From assembly GCA_964510525.1 (NCBI GenBank), contig CAZECE010000066.1:1-18668 (forward strand): DNA of 18,668 nucleotides, given 5' to 3'. A program made the translations under genes and the position numbers. The notes under the pieces are model-generated. The model saw only the letters and a list, made by a program, of their open reading frames with translations. It was not told the DNA's origin and made no database searches. The first letter of the stretch is position 1. Each line of letters begins with the position of its first letter. Positions 8,095 to 13,974 of this stretch are shown here, in pieces. Origin of the DNA: CAZECE01 sp964510525 (GTDB taxonomy: Bacteria; Pseudomonadota; Gammaproteobacteria; Pseudomonadales; JANQJO01).

Positions 8095-8385
8095 TCATAC
8101 GTCAGGAGCAGGGAGTCGCTTTAAGAGCTCGGCGACTGATTTTAGAGGAGTTTTTCCATATTCGCTGGCATCTTGAGTGGAGGCGAGCCATTCTCCACAA
8201 ATCCGCTGTAAATTTATACCGTAAATGAGCATCAGGTCTTCAAGCAGCTGAGGATCCTGGCTAAAACGGTATTGTCCGCGTGCGTAACCCTCTTCAAATT
8301 GGGATTCTTGTTCACGGGTATCGAGTGCTTTGCAGCCGTGCTGATACAGTAGAAAGTCTAGATCTTTGGCTTCTGAAGGGGTCAT
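8095..8385 (-). CDS. Small hypothetical protein, 96 residues
   Basis: I do not recognise this protein. It starts MTPSEAKDLDFLLYQHGCKA, is acidic and predicted soluble and helical, and carries two Cys and several aromatic residues (EEGYARGQYRF). It has no signal peptide or membrane segment. A weak ribosome-binding sequence (GTGAG) lies just before the ATG at 8383-8385 on the minus strand. Coding character is supported by ordinary amino-acid composition and by lying on the same strand as its neighbours. No function can be proposed. Confidence 0.6.
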   Translation of the reverse strand: MTPSEAKDLDFLLYQHGCKALDTREQESQFEEGYARGQYRFSQDPQLLEDLMLIYGINLQRICGEWLASTQDASEYGKTPLKSVAELLKRLPAPDV

Positions 8386-8505
8386 GATCTCACGCTTGTT
8401 TGTATTAATGGCTATTCAAGAACGCTAATTCTAGGACTTGAAAGGGGTGAGAGTATAACGAACTCTTTCTTCAGCGTTAATATTTAGTGTCGGTTGGGGG
8501 TGGGA

Positions 8506-9057
8506 TTACAGCCCTTCTAAATTTTTAGTGTGCTGCTCCATTAGTTGGCGGGCTGTCTTGGCATCATTCAGTAATTTGGGTATTTGGGTTACGGGCACGG
8601 TGGTTGGGGAAAGCCCCCCCAATCCATCCAGTCCAGATCCGAGATCTGGGGTATTTTTTGTGAATGTGCTGCTTGAAGATCGACCTAAGGCGTTATCAAT
8701 GGCTTCTTTTGACAAGGATTGAATTATATTGGCGTTGGCATTGGTTTCGATGGTGTCAAATTTTTTGTTTGGCGGAGGCGTAGTGGTGAACTGCCATATG
8801 CCATGCTCATCTTGCCACTTATAGAATATTTGTTTCCCGGAGCCTTGCTTGACCAGAGTTGCCAGCTGCTCGGCGGAAGGTTGGCCATCTGAGGAAGCGA
8901 CTTGCTTGAGTTGAGAAAGGTTTTTGAGGCCTGAGAGCGACGGGATTCCCAGTTTTTCCAATGTCATCAGAGGCTTGCCATCGGGACCTTTCATAAAGAA
9001 TGGTCCCGCAATAGCTAAAATGACGGCAAAAATGATGATTTTTACAAAGAGTCCCAT
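8506..9057 (-). CDS. Membrane-anchored protein with a DUF4124-like motif
   Basis: This 183-residue protein has a single N-terminal hydrophobic helix (about residues 4-21, FVKIIIFAVILAIAGPFF) that could be an uncleaved anchor. A conserved-looking motif follows at about residues 76-96: KQIFYKWQDEHGIWQFTTTP. The pattern 'Y-K-W-x-D-x-x-G-x-x-x-F-T-x-x-P-P' is that of DUF4124, a small domain of secreted or periplasmic proteobacterial proteins whose role is unknown. The C-terminal third is Gly, Ser, Thr and Asn rich and probably flexible. The ATG at 9055-9057 is preceded by GGTGAT. It is the first of four consecutive minus-strand genes, 120 bp from the next, so co-transcription is uncertain. Confidence 0.75.
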   Translation of the reverse strand: MGLFVKIIIFAVILAIAGPFFMKGPDGKPLMTLEKLGIPSLSGLKNLSQLKQVASSDGQPSAEQLATLVKQGSGKQIFYKWQDEHGIWQFTTTPPPNKKFDTIETNANANIIQSLSKEAIDNALGRSSSSTFTKNTPDLGSGLDGLGGLSPTTVPVTQIPKLLNDAKTARQLMEQHTKNLEGL

Positions 9058-9257
9058 ATGATCACCAAAATGAAACGCAGTATGATAAAAGGCTGATGAG
9101 CACTAATGAGTATAATGCATGAAAAATAAACTGCTTGGTCAGCTCAAGAGGATCAAGAGGATAAGGTCAACTCAGCGGGACTGATAATCAAGAGCTTAGT
9201 TATAAAAGCTAGGTGTATAAAGATTAGGGAGATAAAGATAGGTGTAAAAAATAGGCG
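9058..9257. repeat. Intergenic region with short imperfect repeats
   Basis: This 200-bp spacer between rpiA and the DUF4124-like gene is purine-rich. It contains a perfect tandem 9-bp repeat (TCAAGAGGA at 9144-9152 and 9153-9161). Near the rpiA stop there is also an imperfect direct repeat (9211-9228, and a shorter copy at 9240-9255, both AGGTGTA...TAGG). It should hold the promoter of the DUF4124-like gene, but I see no strong -35/-10 pair and no terminator hairpin for rpiA. Confidence 0.45.
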
Positions 9258-9947
9258 TTAAGCCGATAGGAAATCCACAGAATCTTTTTTGGCAATGAAA
9301 AAGTGGTCTGCTCTGCGGTGAGCAAAAATGCCTGTTTCGACGACGCCGGGGATGTGTTTAAGTTCATGCTCTAAAGCCAGTGGTTGGCTGAGGTTTAGGC
9401 CATAGACATCCAAAATCACGTTATGGTTATCTGTTATAAAGTTTGAACGATAGACTGGGTTACCGCCAAGTGTGGCGATCTTTCTAGCCACGGCGCTGCG
9501 CGCCATTGGAATCACTTCAATGGGCAAAGGAAACTTTCCGAGAGATTGAACGAGTTTGGTATGATCGGCGATACCGATGAACACGTTTGAGTTACTGGCT
9601 AGGATTTTTTCTTGGGTTAAAGCCCCGCCGCCGCCTTTGATCAAGTTAAGGTGGGGGTCACATTCGTCTGCACCATCGACATAATAATCGATAAGACTGA
9701 CTTGGTTTAGATCGGTCACTGGCAGTTCTAAGGCTTTCATGGCGTCTGTTGATTGCTTTGAGCTGGCGACTAAGTGGTTGATCTTGGTCATTAAGGACGG
9801 CAGTTTGTTGATAAAATGTTGCACGGTAGACCCGGTGCCAATGCCGAGGGTAACGCGCTTTTCGCCATTGTCGGCAAGCAGGCCTTCCAGGTGTTCGAAA
9901 GCGGCATTGGCCGCGTTTTGTTTTTCTTGATCAGCTGAGGATTTCAT
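9258..9947 (-). CDS. rpiA: Ribose-5-phosphate isomerase A
   Basis: RpiA interconverts ribose 5-phosphate and ribulose 5-phosphate in the non-oxidative pentose phosphate pathway, in the cytosol. The 229-residue product carries the phosphate-binding loop GIGTGST (35-41), the active-site DGADE motif (91-95) preceded by D87, and KGGGGALTQEK (104-114) with the lysine and catalytic glutamate (K104, E113). Its length is normal. The ATG at 9945-9947 gives the family's usual N-terminus; a frame open further upstream would run into divergent ilvA and is rejected. Ribosome-binding sequence is weak, and a TAGAAT hexamer ends only 7 bp before the ATG. It is transcribed divergently from ilvA, with 120 bp between start codons. 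Confidence 0.96.
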   Translation of the reverse strand: MKSSADQEKQNAANAAFEHLEGLLADNGEKRVTLGIGTGSTVQHFINKLPSLMTKINHLVASSKQSTDAMKALELPVTDLNQVSLIDYYVDGADECDPHLNLIKGGGGALTQEKILASNSNVFIGIADHTKLVQSLGKFPLPIEVIPMARSAVARKIATLGGNPVYRSNFITDNHNVILDVYGLNLSQPLALEHELKHIPGVVETGIFAHRRADHFFIAKKDSVDFLSA

Positions 9948-10067
9948 GGGGCGTATTCTATCGTAAAAATGGATTCGCTTCAGGGTAATTAGCGGTACAA
10001 TTCGCATCCAGAGCGAGCGGATTGAGTACACCAGCAGATTGAATACAAGGGTTATGAGGTTGCAGTT
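9948..10067. promoter_or_regulatory. Divergent rpiA-ilvA promoter region
   Basis: For rpiA (minus strand), TAGAAT at 9960-9955 matches the -10 consensus at 5 of 6 positions, but no good -35 is apparent. For ilvA (plus strand), TTGAGT (10022-10027) and TACAAG (10044-10049) form a weak pair with a 16-bp spacer. No leader-peptide attenuator is seen ahead of ilvA. The elements are tentative. Confidence 0.3.
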
Positions 10068-11639
10068 ATGAAGCTGAGCGGCGGTATGGAAGGTGCGGGG
10101 ACTGAGTTGGTGGCAGCCTATGTTAAGCGCATATTGGCGTCTCGAGTGTATGACATTGCCAGTGAAAGCCCGCTGCAGTTGGCTGCGCGGTTGAGTGCTC
10201 GGGTGCAAAATACCGTTTATTTAAAGCGCGAGGATTTGCAGTCGGTCTTTTCTTTTAAACTGCGTGGTGCCTATAACAAGGTGGCGCATTTGTCGGAGGC
10301 TGAGCGTCAGAGCGGTGTGGTGACGGCATCTGCAGGCAACCATGCGCAAGGGTTGGCAGCGGCCGCCCAAAAGCTGGGGATGCGTGCGACTATTGTCATG
10401 CCGGAAACAACGCCGAGTATCAAAGTGGATTCTGTCAGAGCTCGAGGCGCTGATGTGATTTTAGTGGGTGATACGTTCGAGCAAGCGTACCAGCACTCTT
10501 TAGGGCTGGTTGAGCAGTCAGGCGCAGTCTATGTGCACCCCTATGATGATGAGTTGACCATTGCTGGTCAGGGCACCGTGGGGATGGAAATTTTGCAGCA
10601 ACACTCCAAGCCGTTGCATGCGGTCTTTGTGCCCGTTGGCGGCGGGGGGCTTATTGCCGGGGTTGGGGCCTACATTAAATACGTGCGTCCAGAGATCAAG
10701 GTGATTGGGGTTGAAGCCGAAGATTCCGCTTGCATGCAGGCTGCGTTGCAGGTTGATGAAAGAGTGACGCTGTCGGAAATTGGTTTGTTCCCGGATGGGA
10801 TTGCGGTGGCGCAAGCCGGTGAGAAAACCTTTGAAGTCGCGAGATTGTGTGTAGATGAGGTGGTGACGGTGTCGGTGGATGAGATTTGCACCGCGATCAA
10901 GTATGCGTTTGAAGACACCCGTGTCGTCGCTGAGCCGGCGGGAGCGGCGGCTGTTGCTGGCATGAAAAAGTATGTTGCGCGAGAAGGTTTGCAGGGGGAA
11001 AACTTAGTGGCCATTTTAAGCGGCGCCAACGTGAATTTTGATCGCATAAAACACATTGTTGAACGGTCGGAGACAGGGGAGTCCAGCGAAGCGCTGTTGG
11101 CCGTTCGGATTGAAGAAAAGCCAGGCAGCTTTCTTAGGTTGAGTCAGGTGTTAGGCGGGCGTAATGTCACGGAGTTCAATTATCGATTTCAGGGCAGCAA
11201 CGCGGCAGAAGTCTTTTTGGGTGTCACCTTGGCTAATGGCGATGGGGTGTTAGATCGAGAGGTTGCCTTGCCTAAATTGTTAAGTAAATTAACGGGTGAA
11301 GGCTTTGAGGTGGATGATTTAAGTGACAATGAAATGGCCAAAATGCATGTGCGCCATATGGTGGGCGGCCGTGCGGCAGGGGTTTCCGACGAGCGTTTGT
11401 ATCGGTTTCAGTTTCCTGAAAAGCCCAGAGCGCTATTGCGTTTTCTAGAGAAATTGGGTCGTGAGGTTAATATCACTTTGTTTCATTATCGTAATAATGG
11501 TGCGGCTTATGGCAGAGTGCTGGTGGGGTTGCAGCTTTTGCAAGGAGAGTGGGCGCACTTGCTGTCGAGATTTGGTGAGATTGGTTACCCTTTTTGGGAA
11601 GAAACCCATAACCCAGCGTACCAAAAATTTTTGCAGTGA
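10068..11639 (+). CDS. ilvA: Threonine deaminase (biosynthetic)
   Basis: IlvA is a PLP-dependent cytosolic enzyme that converts threonine to 2-oxobutanoate and ammonia, the first step toward isoleucine. The 523-residue length matches the biosynthetic, isoleucine-regulated form rather than the short catabolic one. The PLP lysine is in SFKLRGAYNK (K64). A substrate-loop motif SAGNHAQGLA follows, and the tetraglycine phosphate loop GGGGL is near residue 190. The C-terminus carries two ACT-like regulatory domains (about 335-415 and 442-520), which sense isoleucine and valine in this family. The ATG at 10068 has GAGG about 10 bp upstream. An ATG at 10086 is also possible and would remove only six residues. 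No other ilv gene is adjacent, so it appears monocistronic. Confidence 0.96.
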   Translation: MKLSGGMEGAGTELVAAYVKRILASRVYDIASESPLQLAARLSARVQNTVYLKREDLQSVFSFKLRGAYNKVAHLSEAERQSGVVTASAGNHAQGLAAAAQKLGMRATIVMPETTPSIKVDSVRARGADVILVGDTFEQAYQHSLGLVEQSGAVYVHPYDDELTIAGQGTVGMEILQQHSKPLHAVFVPVGGGGLIAGVGAYIKYVRPEIKVIGVEAEDSACMQAALQVDERVTLSEIGLFPDGIAVAQAGEKTFEVARLCVDEVVTVSVDEICTAIKYAFEDTRVVAEPAGAAAVAGMKKYVAREGLQGENLVAILSGANVNFDRIKHIVERSETGESSEALLAVRIEEKPGSFLRLSQVLGGRNVTEFNYRFQGSNAAEVFLGVTLANGDGVLDREVALPKLLSKLTGEGFEVDDLSDNEMAKMHVRHMVGGRAAGVSDERLYRFQFPEKPRALLRFLEKLGREVNITLFHYRNNGAAYGRVLVGLQLLQGEWAHLLSRFGEIGYPFWEETHNPAYQKFLQ

Positions 11640-11943
11640 GTTCCGTGAGCGAAAGGGCTTGGCTTGGGCTTTTTTGTTGGCAACTGTGAAAAATCACTTT
11701 ATTATCTTATGCTTATCAATGCTCCTGGCAGCGTGCCTATGCTTATTTGTGAGCTGGGTCAATTTATGGAATGTTAAGCTTAAATCCGCTTGATTGTTGT
11801 ACTAATCTATAAGCATGTATCTTGTGTTTTCTGATCGAATTGACTTTTATTCTTGTTTGCTATTCTTGCTTTATTAGTTGTGATCAGAAGTAGTGGGTTT
11901 TTGCGATGATGGTAGCGGAGTTTTTATCAGGGATTGGGTGTAT
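11640..11943. other. Intergenic region after ilvA, no confirmed gene
   Basis: No clear rho-independent terminator follows ilvA; the GGCTT-rich stretch ahead of a T run at 11651-11675 is a direct, not inverted, repeat. A 35-codon frame beginning GTG at 11686 and ending at 11793 encodes a very hydrophobic peptide (HFIILCLSMLLAACLC), but its ribosome-binding site is poor. The 9-mer TATGCTTAT occurs twice (near 11708 and 11732). The right part holds a possible promoter for the following small gene. Confidence 0.4.
11840..11866 (+). promoter_or_regulatory. Possible sigma-70 promoter of the 43-residue ORF
   Basis: TTGACT (11840-11845) is followed 15 bp later by an extended -10, TGC-TATTCT (11858-11866). 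The spacer is short but the TGn extension compensates. It lies about 80 bp ahead of the small ORF starting at 11944. Sequence match only. Confidence 0.35.
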
Positions 11944-12075
11944 ATGAAAAGTGGGAAAAGGCCAGATGCATTTGTGGTGTTAGTCTTTGTGTTTGTCTTT
12001 GGGGCTTTTGTCAGTAACGTGACTGTGAGTGAAGTTAAGCCTGTATCAGTAGATTCAGGCTCGGTTCACCGATAA
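11944..12075 (+). CDS. Small single-helix membrane protein, 43 residues
   Basis: The frame encodes MKSGKRPDAFVVLVFVFVFG followed by a polar tail of about 23 residues with several Val and Ser. The layout is a positively charged N-terminus, one hydrophobic helix (about 9-23) and an external tail, as expected of a small inner-membrane protein with N-in orientation. I recall short conserved proteins with an 'RPDA' start and one helix in Pseudomonas-like genomes, but cannot confirm it. A GGGAT sequence lies about 12 bp before the ATG. The frame is open upstream to 11893, but the ATG at 11944 gives the sensible membrane-protein start. It converges with fau. Function is unknown. Confidence 0.5.
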   Translation: MKSGKRPDAFVVLVFVFVFGAFVSNVTVSEVKPVSVDSGSVHR

Positions 12076-12127
12076 GTTCTTTGCTTTTTTAAAGCGCGAA
12101 TCTAAATCCAAAATTCGAATCAAAAAT

Positions 12128-12733
12128 TTAAAACAAGAAGCTGTCTTTCTCGGTGATGATGCCATCTAAAGAAATGTCCCATTGGTTGCTTTGGATGTAG
12201 GGTACTTGTTGCCAGCTGTAGCCGAAGCCAATCAATTTCGGGCGATTAATGGGGTTTTTTAAATAAGTATCGTAGTAGCCGCCGCCCATCCCGATCCTGT
12301 GTCCTGCGGCATCGAACGCCACAAGAGGGCAAATGATTAAGTCGAGTTGAAAGGTGTGTATTAATCGGCTTTTGTTCGGTTCAGGTATGCCAAAGCGCCC
12401 TGGTGTGAGTTGGGTGTTCGATTGAAAAGCTCTAAACGCCATATGCCGTTCTTTCAGCTTCGTGATCTGGGGCAGGTAGAGTTTTTTATGTTGCTTCAAG
12501 GCTTTGTGTGTGATGATTAATGGGTTAAGTTCGCGCTTGATAGGAAAGTAAAGCGCGATGTGTTTTGCTGTTTGATAGCTTGGAAAAGTGATTAGGCGTT
12601 TTGAAGCCAGTAGGCTGTCGGAGTGTTGTTGTTGTTTGCTTAAGGCGCTGCGCTTTTTGAGGAGCTGTTGGCGCGTTTCGGCCTGATTGGGCTGTATTGC
12701 TGAGTGTGGCCTTGTTGAATATGGCTTTGGCAA
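12128..12733 (-). CDS. fau: 5-formyltetrahydrofolate cyclo-ligase
   Basis: This cytosolic enzyme uses ATP to convert 5-formyltetrahydrofolate to 5,10-methenyltetrahydrofolate in folate one-carbon metabolism (E. coli YgfA). The signature substrate/ATP-binding motif is HRIGMGGGYYDTYL at about residues 145-158. The N-terminal RQQLLKKRSAL helix and the central CPLVAFD also fit. The product is 201 residues, a normal length. The only credible start is TTG at 12731-12733, because an in-frame TAA stop immediately precedes it and no ATG occurs before residue 98. A G-rich Shine-Dalgarno lies 7 bp upstream, inside the 3' arm of the 6S RNA. The zapA - 6S RNA - fau order is conserved across gammaproteobacteria. 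Lysine and glutamine content is high and lysine-rich stretches are common. Confidence 0.93.
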   Translation of the reverse strand: MPKPYSTRPHSAIQPNQAETRQQLLKKRSALSKQQQHSDSLLASKRLITFPSYQTAKHIALYFPIKRELNPLIITHKALKQHKKLYLPQITKLKERHMAFRAFQSNTQLTPGRFGIPEPNKSRLIHTFQLDLIICPLVAFDAAGHRIGMGGGYYDTYLKNPINRPKLIGFGYSWQQVPYIQSNQWDISLDGIITEKDSFLF

Positions 12734-12738
12734 TTAAT

Positions 12739-12921
12739 AGCCCCCCTGGATGGCGTTTGTCCGAGCGGCCCTTGAACCAAAAGTTCAAGGTGGTGGCTTC
12801 TGAACCGTATCGGGCTTTCCGGACAAGCGGACATGCACTCCCACAGTAACGAGAAACCTCCGAGTTGTTTAGCATCGGCTCAGGGACTGTGTCGGAGCAA
12901 AGCGCTCACCCCAGGAGGCGT
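12739..12921 (-). ncRNA. ssrS: 6S RNA
   Basis: 6S RNA binds the sigma-70 RNA polymerase holoenzyme by mimicking an open promoter and represses many promoters in stationary phase. On the minus strand I see the highly conserved AGTCCCTGAGCCGAT of the central bubble (around 12888-12874) and the apical hairpin CACCTTGAAC...GTTCAAGGG. The closing stem pairs CGCCUCCUGG with CCAGGGGGG at the two ends. The predicted length, about 183 nt, equals that of E. coli 6S. A product RNA (pRNA) would be copied from the bubble as plus-strand sequence ATCGGCTCAGGGACTG starting near 12874. Its place between zapA and fau is the classic one. The 3' end is inferred from the stem and may be off by a few bases. Confidence 0.95.
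12741..12746 (-). promoter_or_regulatory. Ribosome-binding site of fau inside the 6S RNA 3' arm
   Basis: The minus strand reads GGGGGG at 12746-12741, 7 bp before the TTG start at 12733. It can pair with the anti-Shine-Dalgarno CCUCC through G-C and G-U pairs. The same bases form the 3' strand of the 6S closing stem, opposite CGCCUCCUGG at the 6S 5' end, so folding of 6S in a read-through transcript would hide this site. Confidence 0.45.
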
Positions 12922-12927
12922 TCTTTC

Positions 12928-12955
12928 AGTATAACTAAAAAAAAGAATTCACCAA
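12928..12955 (-). promoter_or_regulatory. 6S RNA promoter
   Basis: On the minus strand, TATACT (12933-12928) is a strong -10 (5 of 6). It is preceded by TTGGTG (12955-12950) with a 16-bp T-rich spacer. Initiation about 7 bp downstream gives a start near 12921, matching the predicted 6S 5' end. The -35 is weak. Confidence 0.6.
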
Positions 12956-13075
12956 ATTTTTCTGGCGAAATGATGTGGAAATGTCTTAAAAAAAGAGCGG
13001 TGTAAAGTTGAGGATGTGAATGGTTTCAAAGGCTTGGCTTTATTGCTGCTGTGCGCGTGTGGCGCATCAAGAGGG

Positions 13076-13318
13076 TTATCCTTGCTTCGCGGCCGGTTGT
13101 TCTGATTTGGTCTGTAGTAACTCATGGGCGATGTTGAGTGCTGCTAGCATAAGAACTCGATCCATGCCAACGCTGCGGCTGCTCATGCGTATGCTGCGGG
13201 TTTTTTCATCTAAGTAGCGAGCGGCCGCAGCCAGCTGTTTTTCTTCCCCTTCAGGGCAGCCAATGGGGTATTCTTTGCCTAAGATCGAAACCGTGAGAGT
13301 CTTTGGCTGGGACGACAT
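13076..13318 (-). CDS. zapA: Cell division protein ZapA
   Basis: ZapA is a cytoplasmic protein that binds and bundles FtsZ and stabilises the division ring. The 80-residue product starts MSSQPKTLTVSILGKEYPIG and has the family pattern 'V-x-I-L-G-K-E-Y-x-I-x-C-P-E-G-E-E', then the YLDEKTRSIR helix and ALNIAHELL. A perfect AAGGAG sits 7 bp before the ATG at 13316-13318, so the longer frame to 13390 is rejected. It is shorter than E. coli ZapA (109 residues), because the C-terminal coiled coil that normally follows 'AHELL' is cut to about 13 residues. It shares a 70-bp divergent region with ygfB. Confidence 0.93.
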   Translation of the reverse strand: MSSQPKTLTVSILGKEYPIGCPEGEEKQLAAAARYLDEKTRSIRMSSRSVGMDRVLMLAALNIAHELLQTKSEQPAAKQG

Positions 13319-13388
13319 AGCAGTCTCCTTTAGATTGTGCGATACTGCGCGAACTATACCAGCAGTTGCTTTAAAAGAGTAGTAATCC

Positions 13389-13967
13389 ATGCATGATATC
13401 TCGAATACCGAATACTATGACGAAATAGCGGCGATCATGGACGTTTGTGGGCGTCCGGCGCACGCGTGTTATTTGCAAGGGCATTGGTGTGGTATGTCCA
13501 TTGGTGTCGATATTACGAAAACGTCCTGGCTGCGCCTATTTGAAGATGAGTTTTTACCGAACCGCCCGCTGCCAGCTGAAGACCAGTCCTTGATCGAATC
13601 CATGATTGAATGGACGCAAGCATCGATGAATACCGGTGATTACGACTTTCAGCTGATGTTTCCGGCTGACGACATCGAGTTTCAAGATCGAGCGGAAGCC
13701 CTAGTGTCCTGGTTGGAAGGTTTTATTGCAGGCTTTGGAATCAGTGGCATTGAAAACCAGCACTTGGATGCGCAATCCAAAGAAATATTGGAAGACATGA
13801 TTTCCATTAGTCGGCTGGATACAGATCTAACAGAAGCTGAGACGGGCGAGCGAGAACTGATGGAGCTTTATGAGTATGTTCGATTGTGCGTGCTCACCTT
13901 GTTTGAGAATTTTACGTCTATGAAACTTACCCACAGCGCTCCGACACTGTCTGCCAGTCTACACTGA
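13389..13967 (+). CDS. ygfB: YgfB family protein (UPF0149)
   Basis: This acidic, soluble 192-residue protein belongs to the UPF0149/YgfB family, found upstream of pepP in E. coli and other gammaproteobacteria. Recognisable features are the HACYLQGHWCGMSIG segment and the later WLEGFIAGFGISG motif. In Pseudomonas aeruginosa YgfB is reported to repress the alpA-ampDh3 regulon and so affect beta-lactam tolerance; whether that applies here is unknown. The ATG at 13389 has only a weak AAAAGAG upstream. pepP begins 7 bp after its stop, which points to co-transcription and perhaps translational coupling. Transcription is divergent from zapA. Confidence 0.9.
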   Translation: MHDISNTEYYDEIAAIMDVCGRPAHACYLQGHWCGMSIGVDITKTSWLRLFEDEFLPNRPLPAEDQSLIESMIEWTQASMNTGDYDFQLMFPADDIEFQDRAEALVSWLEGFIAGFGISGIENQHLDAQSKEILEDMISISRLDTDLTEAETGERELMELYEYVRLCVLTLFENFTSMKLTHSAPTLSASLH

Positions 13968-13974
13968 TTTTTTC

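Noticed and set aside
9948..10208. Longer rpiA frame extending 87 codons upstream
   Set aside because: It would overlap the start of divergent ilvA, and the added residues do not resemble RpiA. The ATG at 9947 gives the normal length.
11651..11676. GGCTT-rich sequence and T run after ilvA as a terminator
   Set aside because: The repeats are direct rather than inverted, so no stable hairpin forms.
12076..12127. GCTTT-TTT-AAAGC hairpin between the small ORF and fau
   Set aside because: The stem has only 5 bp, is AT-rich, and lacks a following T run, so it is not a convincing terminator.
12525..12875. Minus-strand open frames across the 6S RNA and fau start
   Set aside because: They are out of frame with fau, match no protein family, and overlap a confidently identified structured RNA.
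13319..13390. Longer zapA frame with 24 extra N-terminal residues
   Set aside because: A perfect AAGGAG lies at the right distance from the internal ATG at 13318, and ZapA proteins begin just before the 'V-x-I-L-G' strand.
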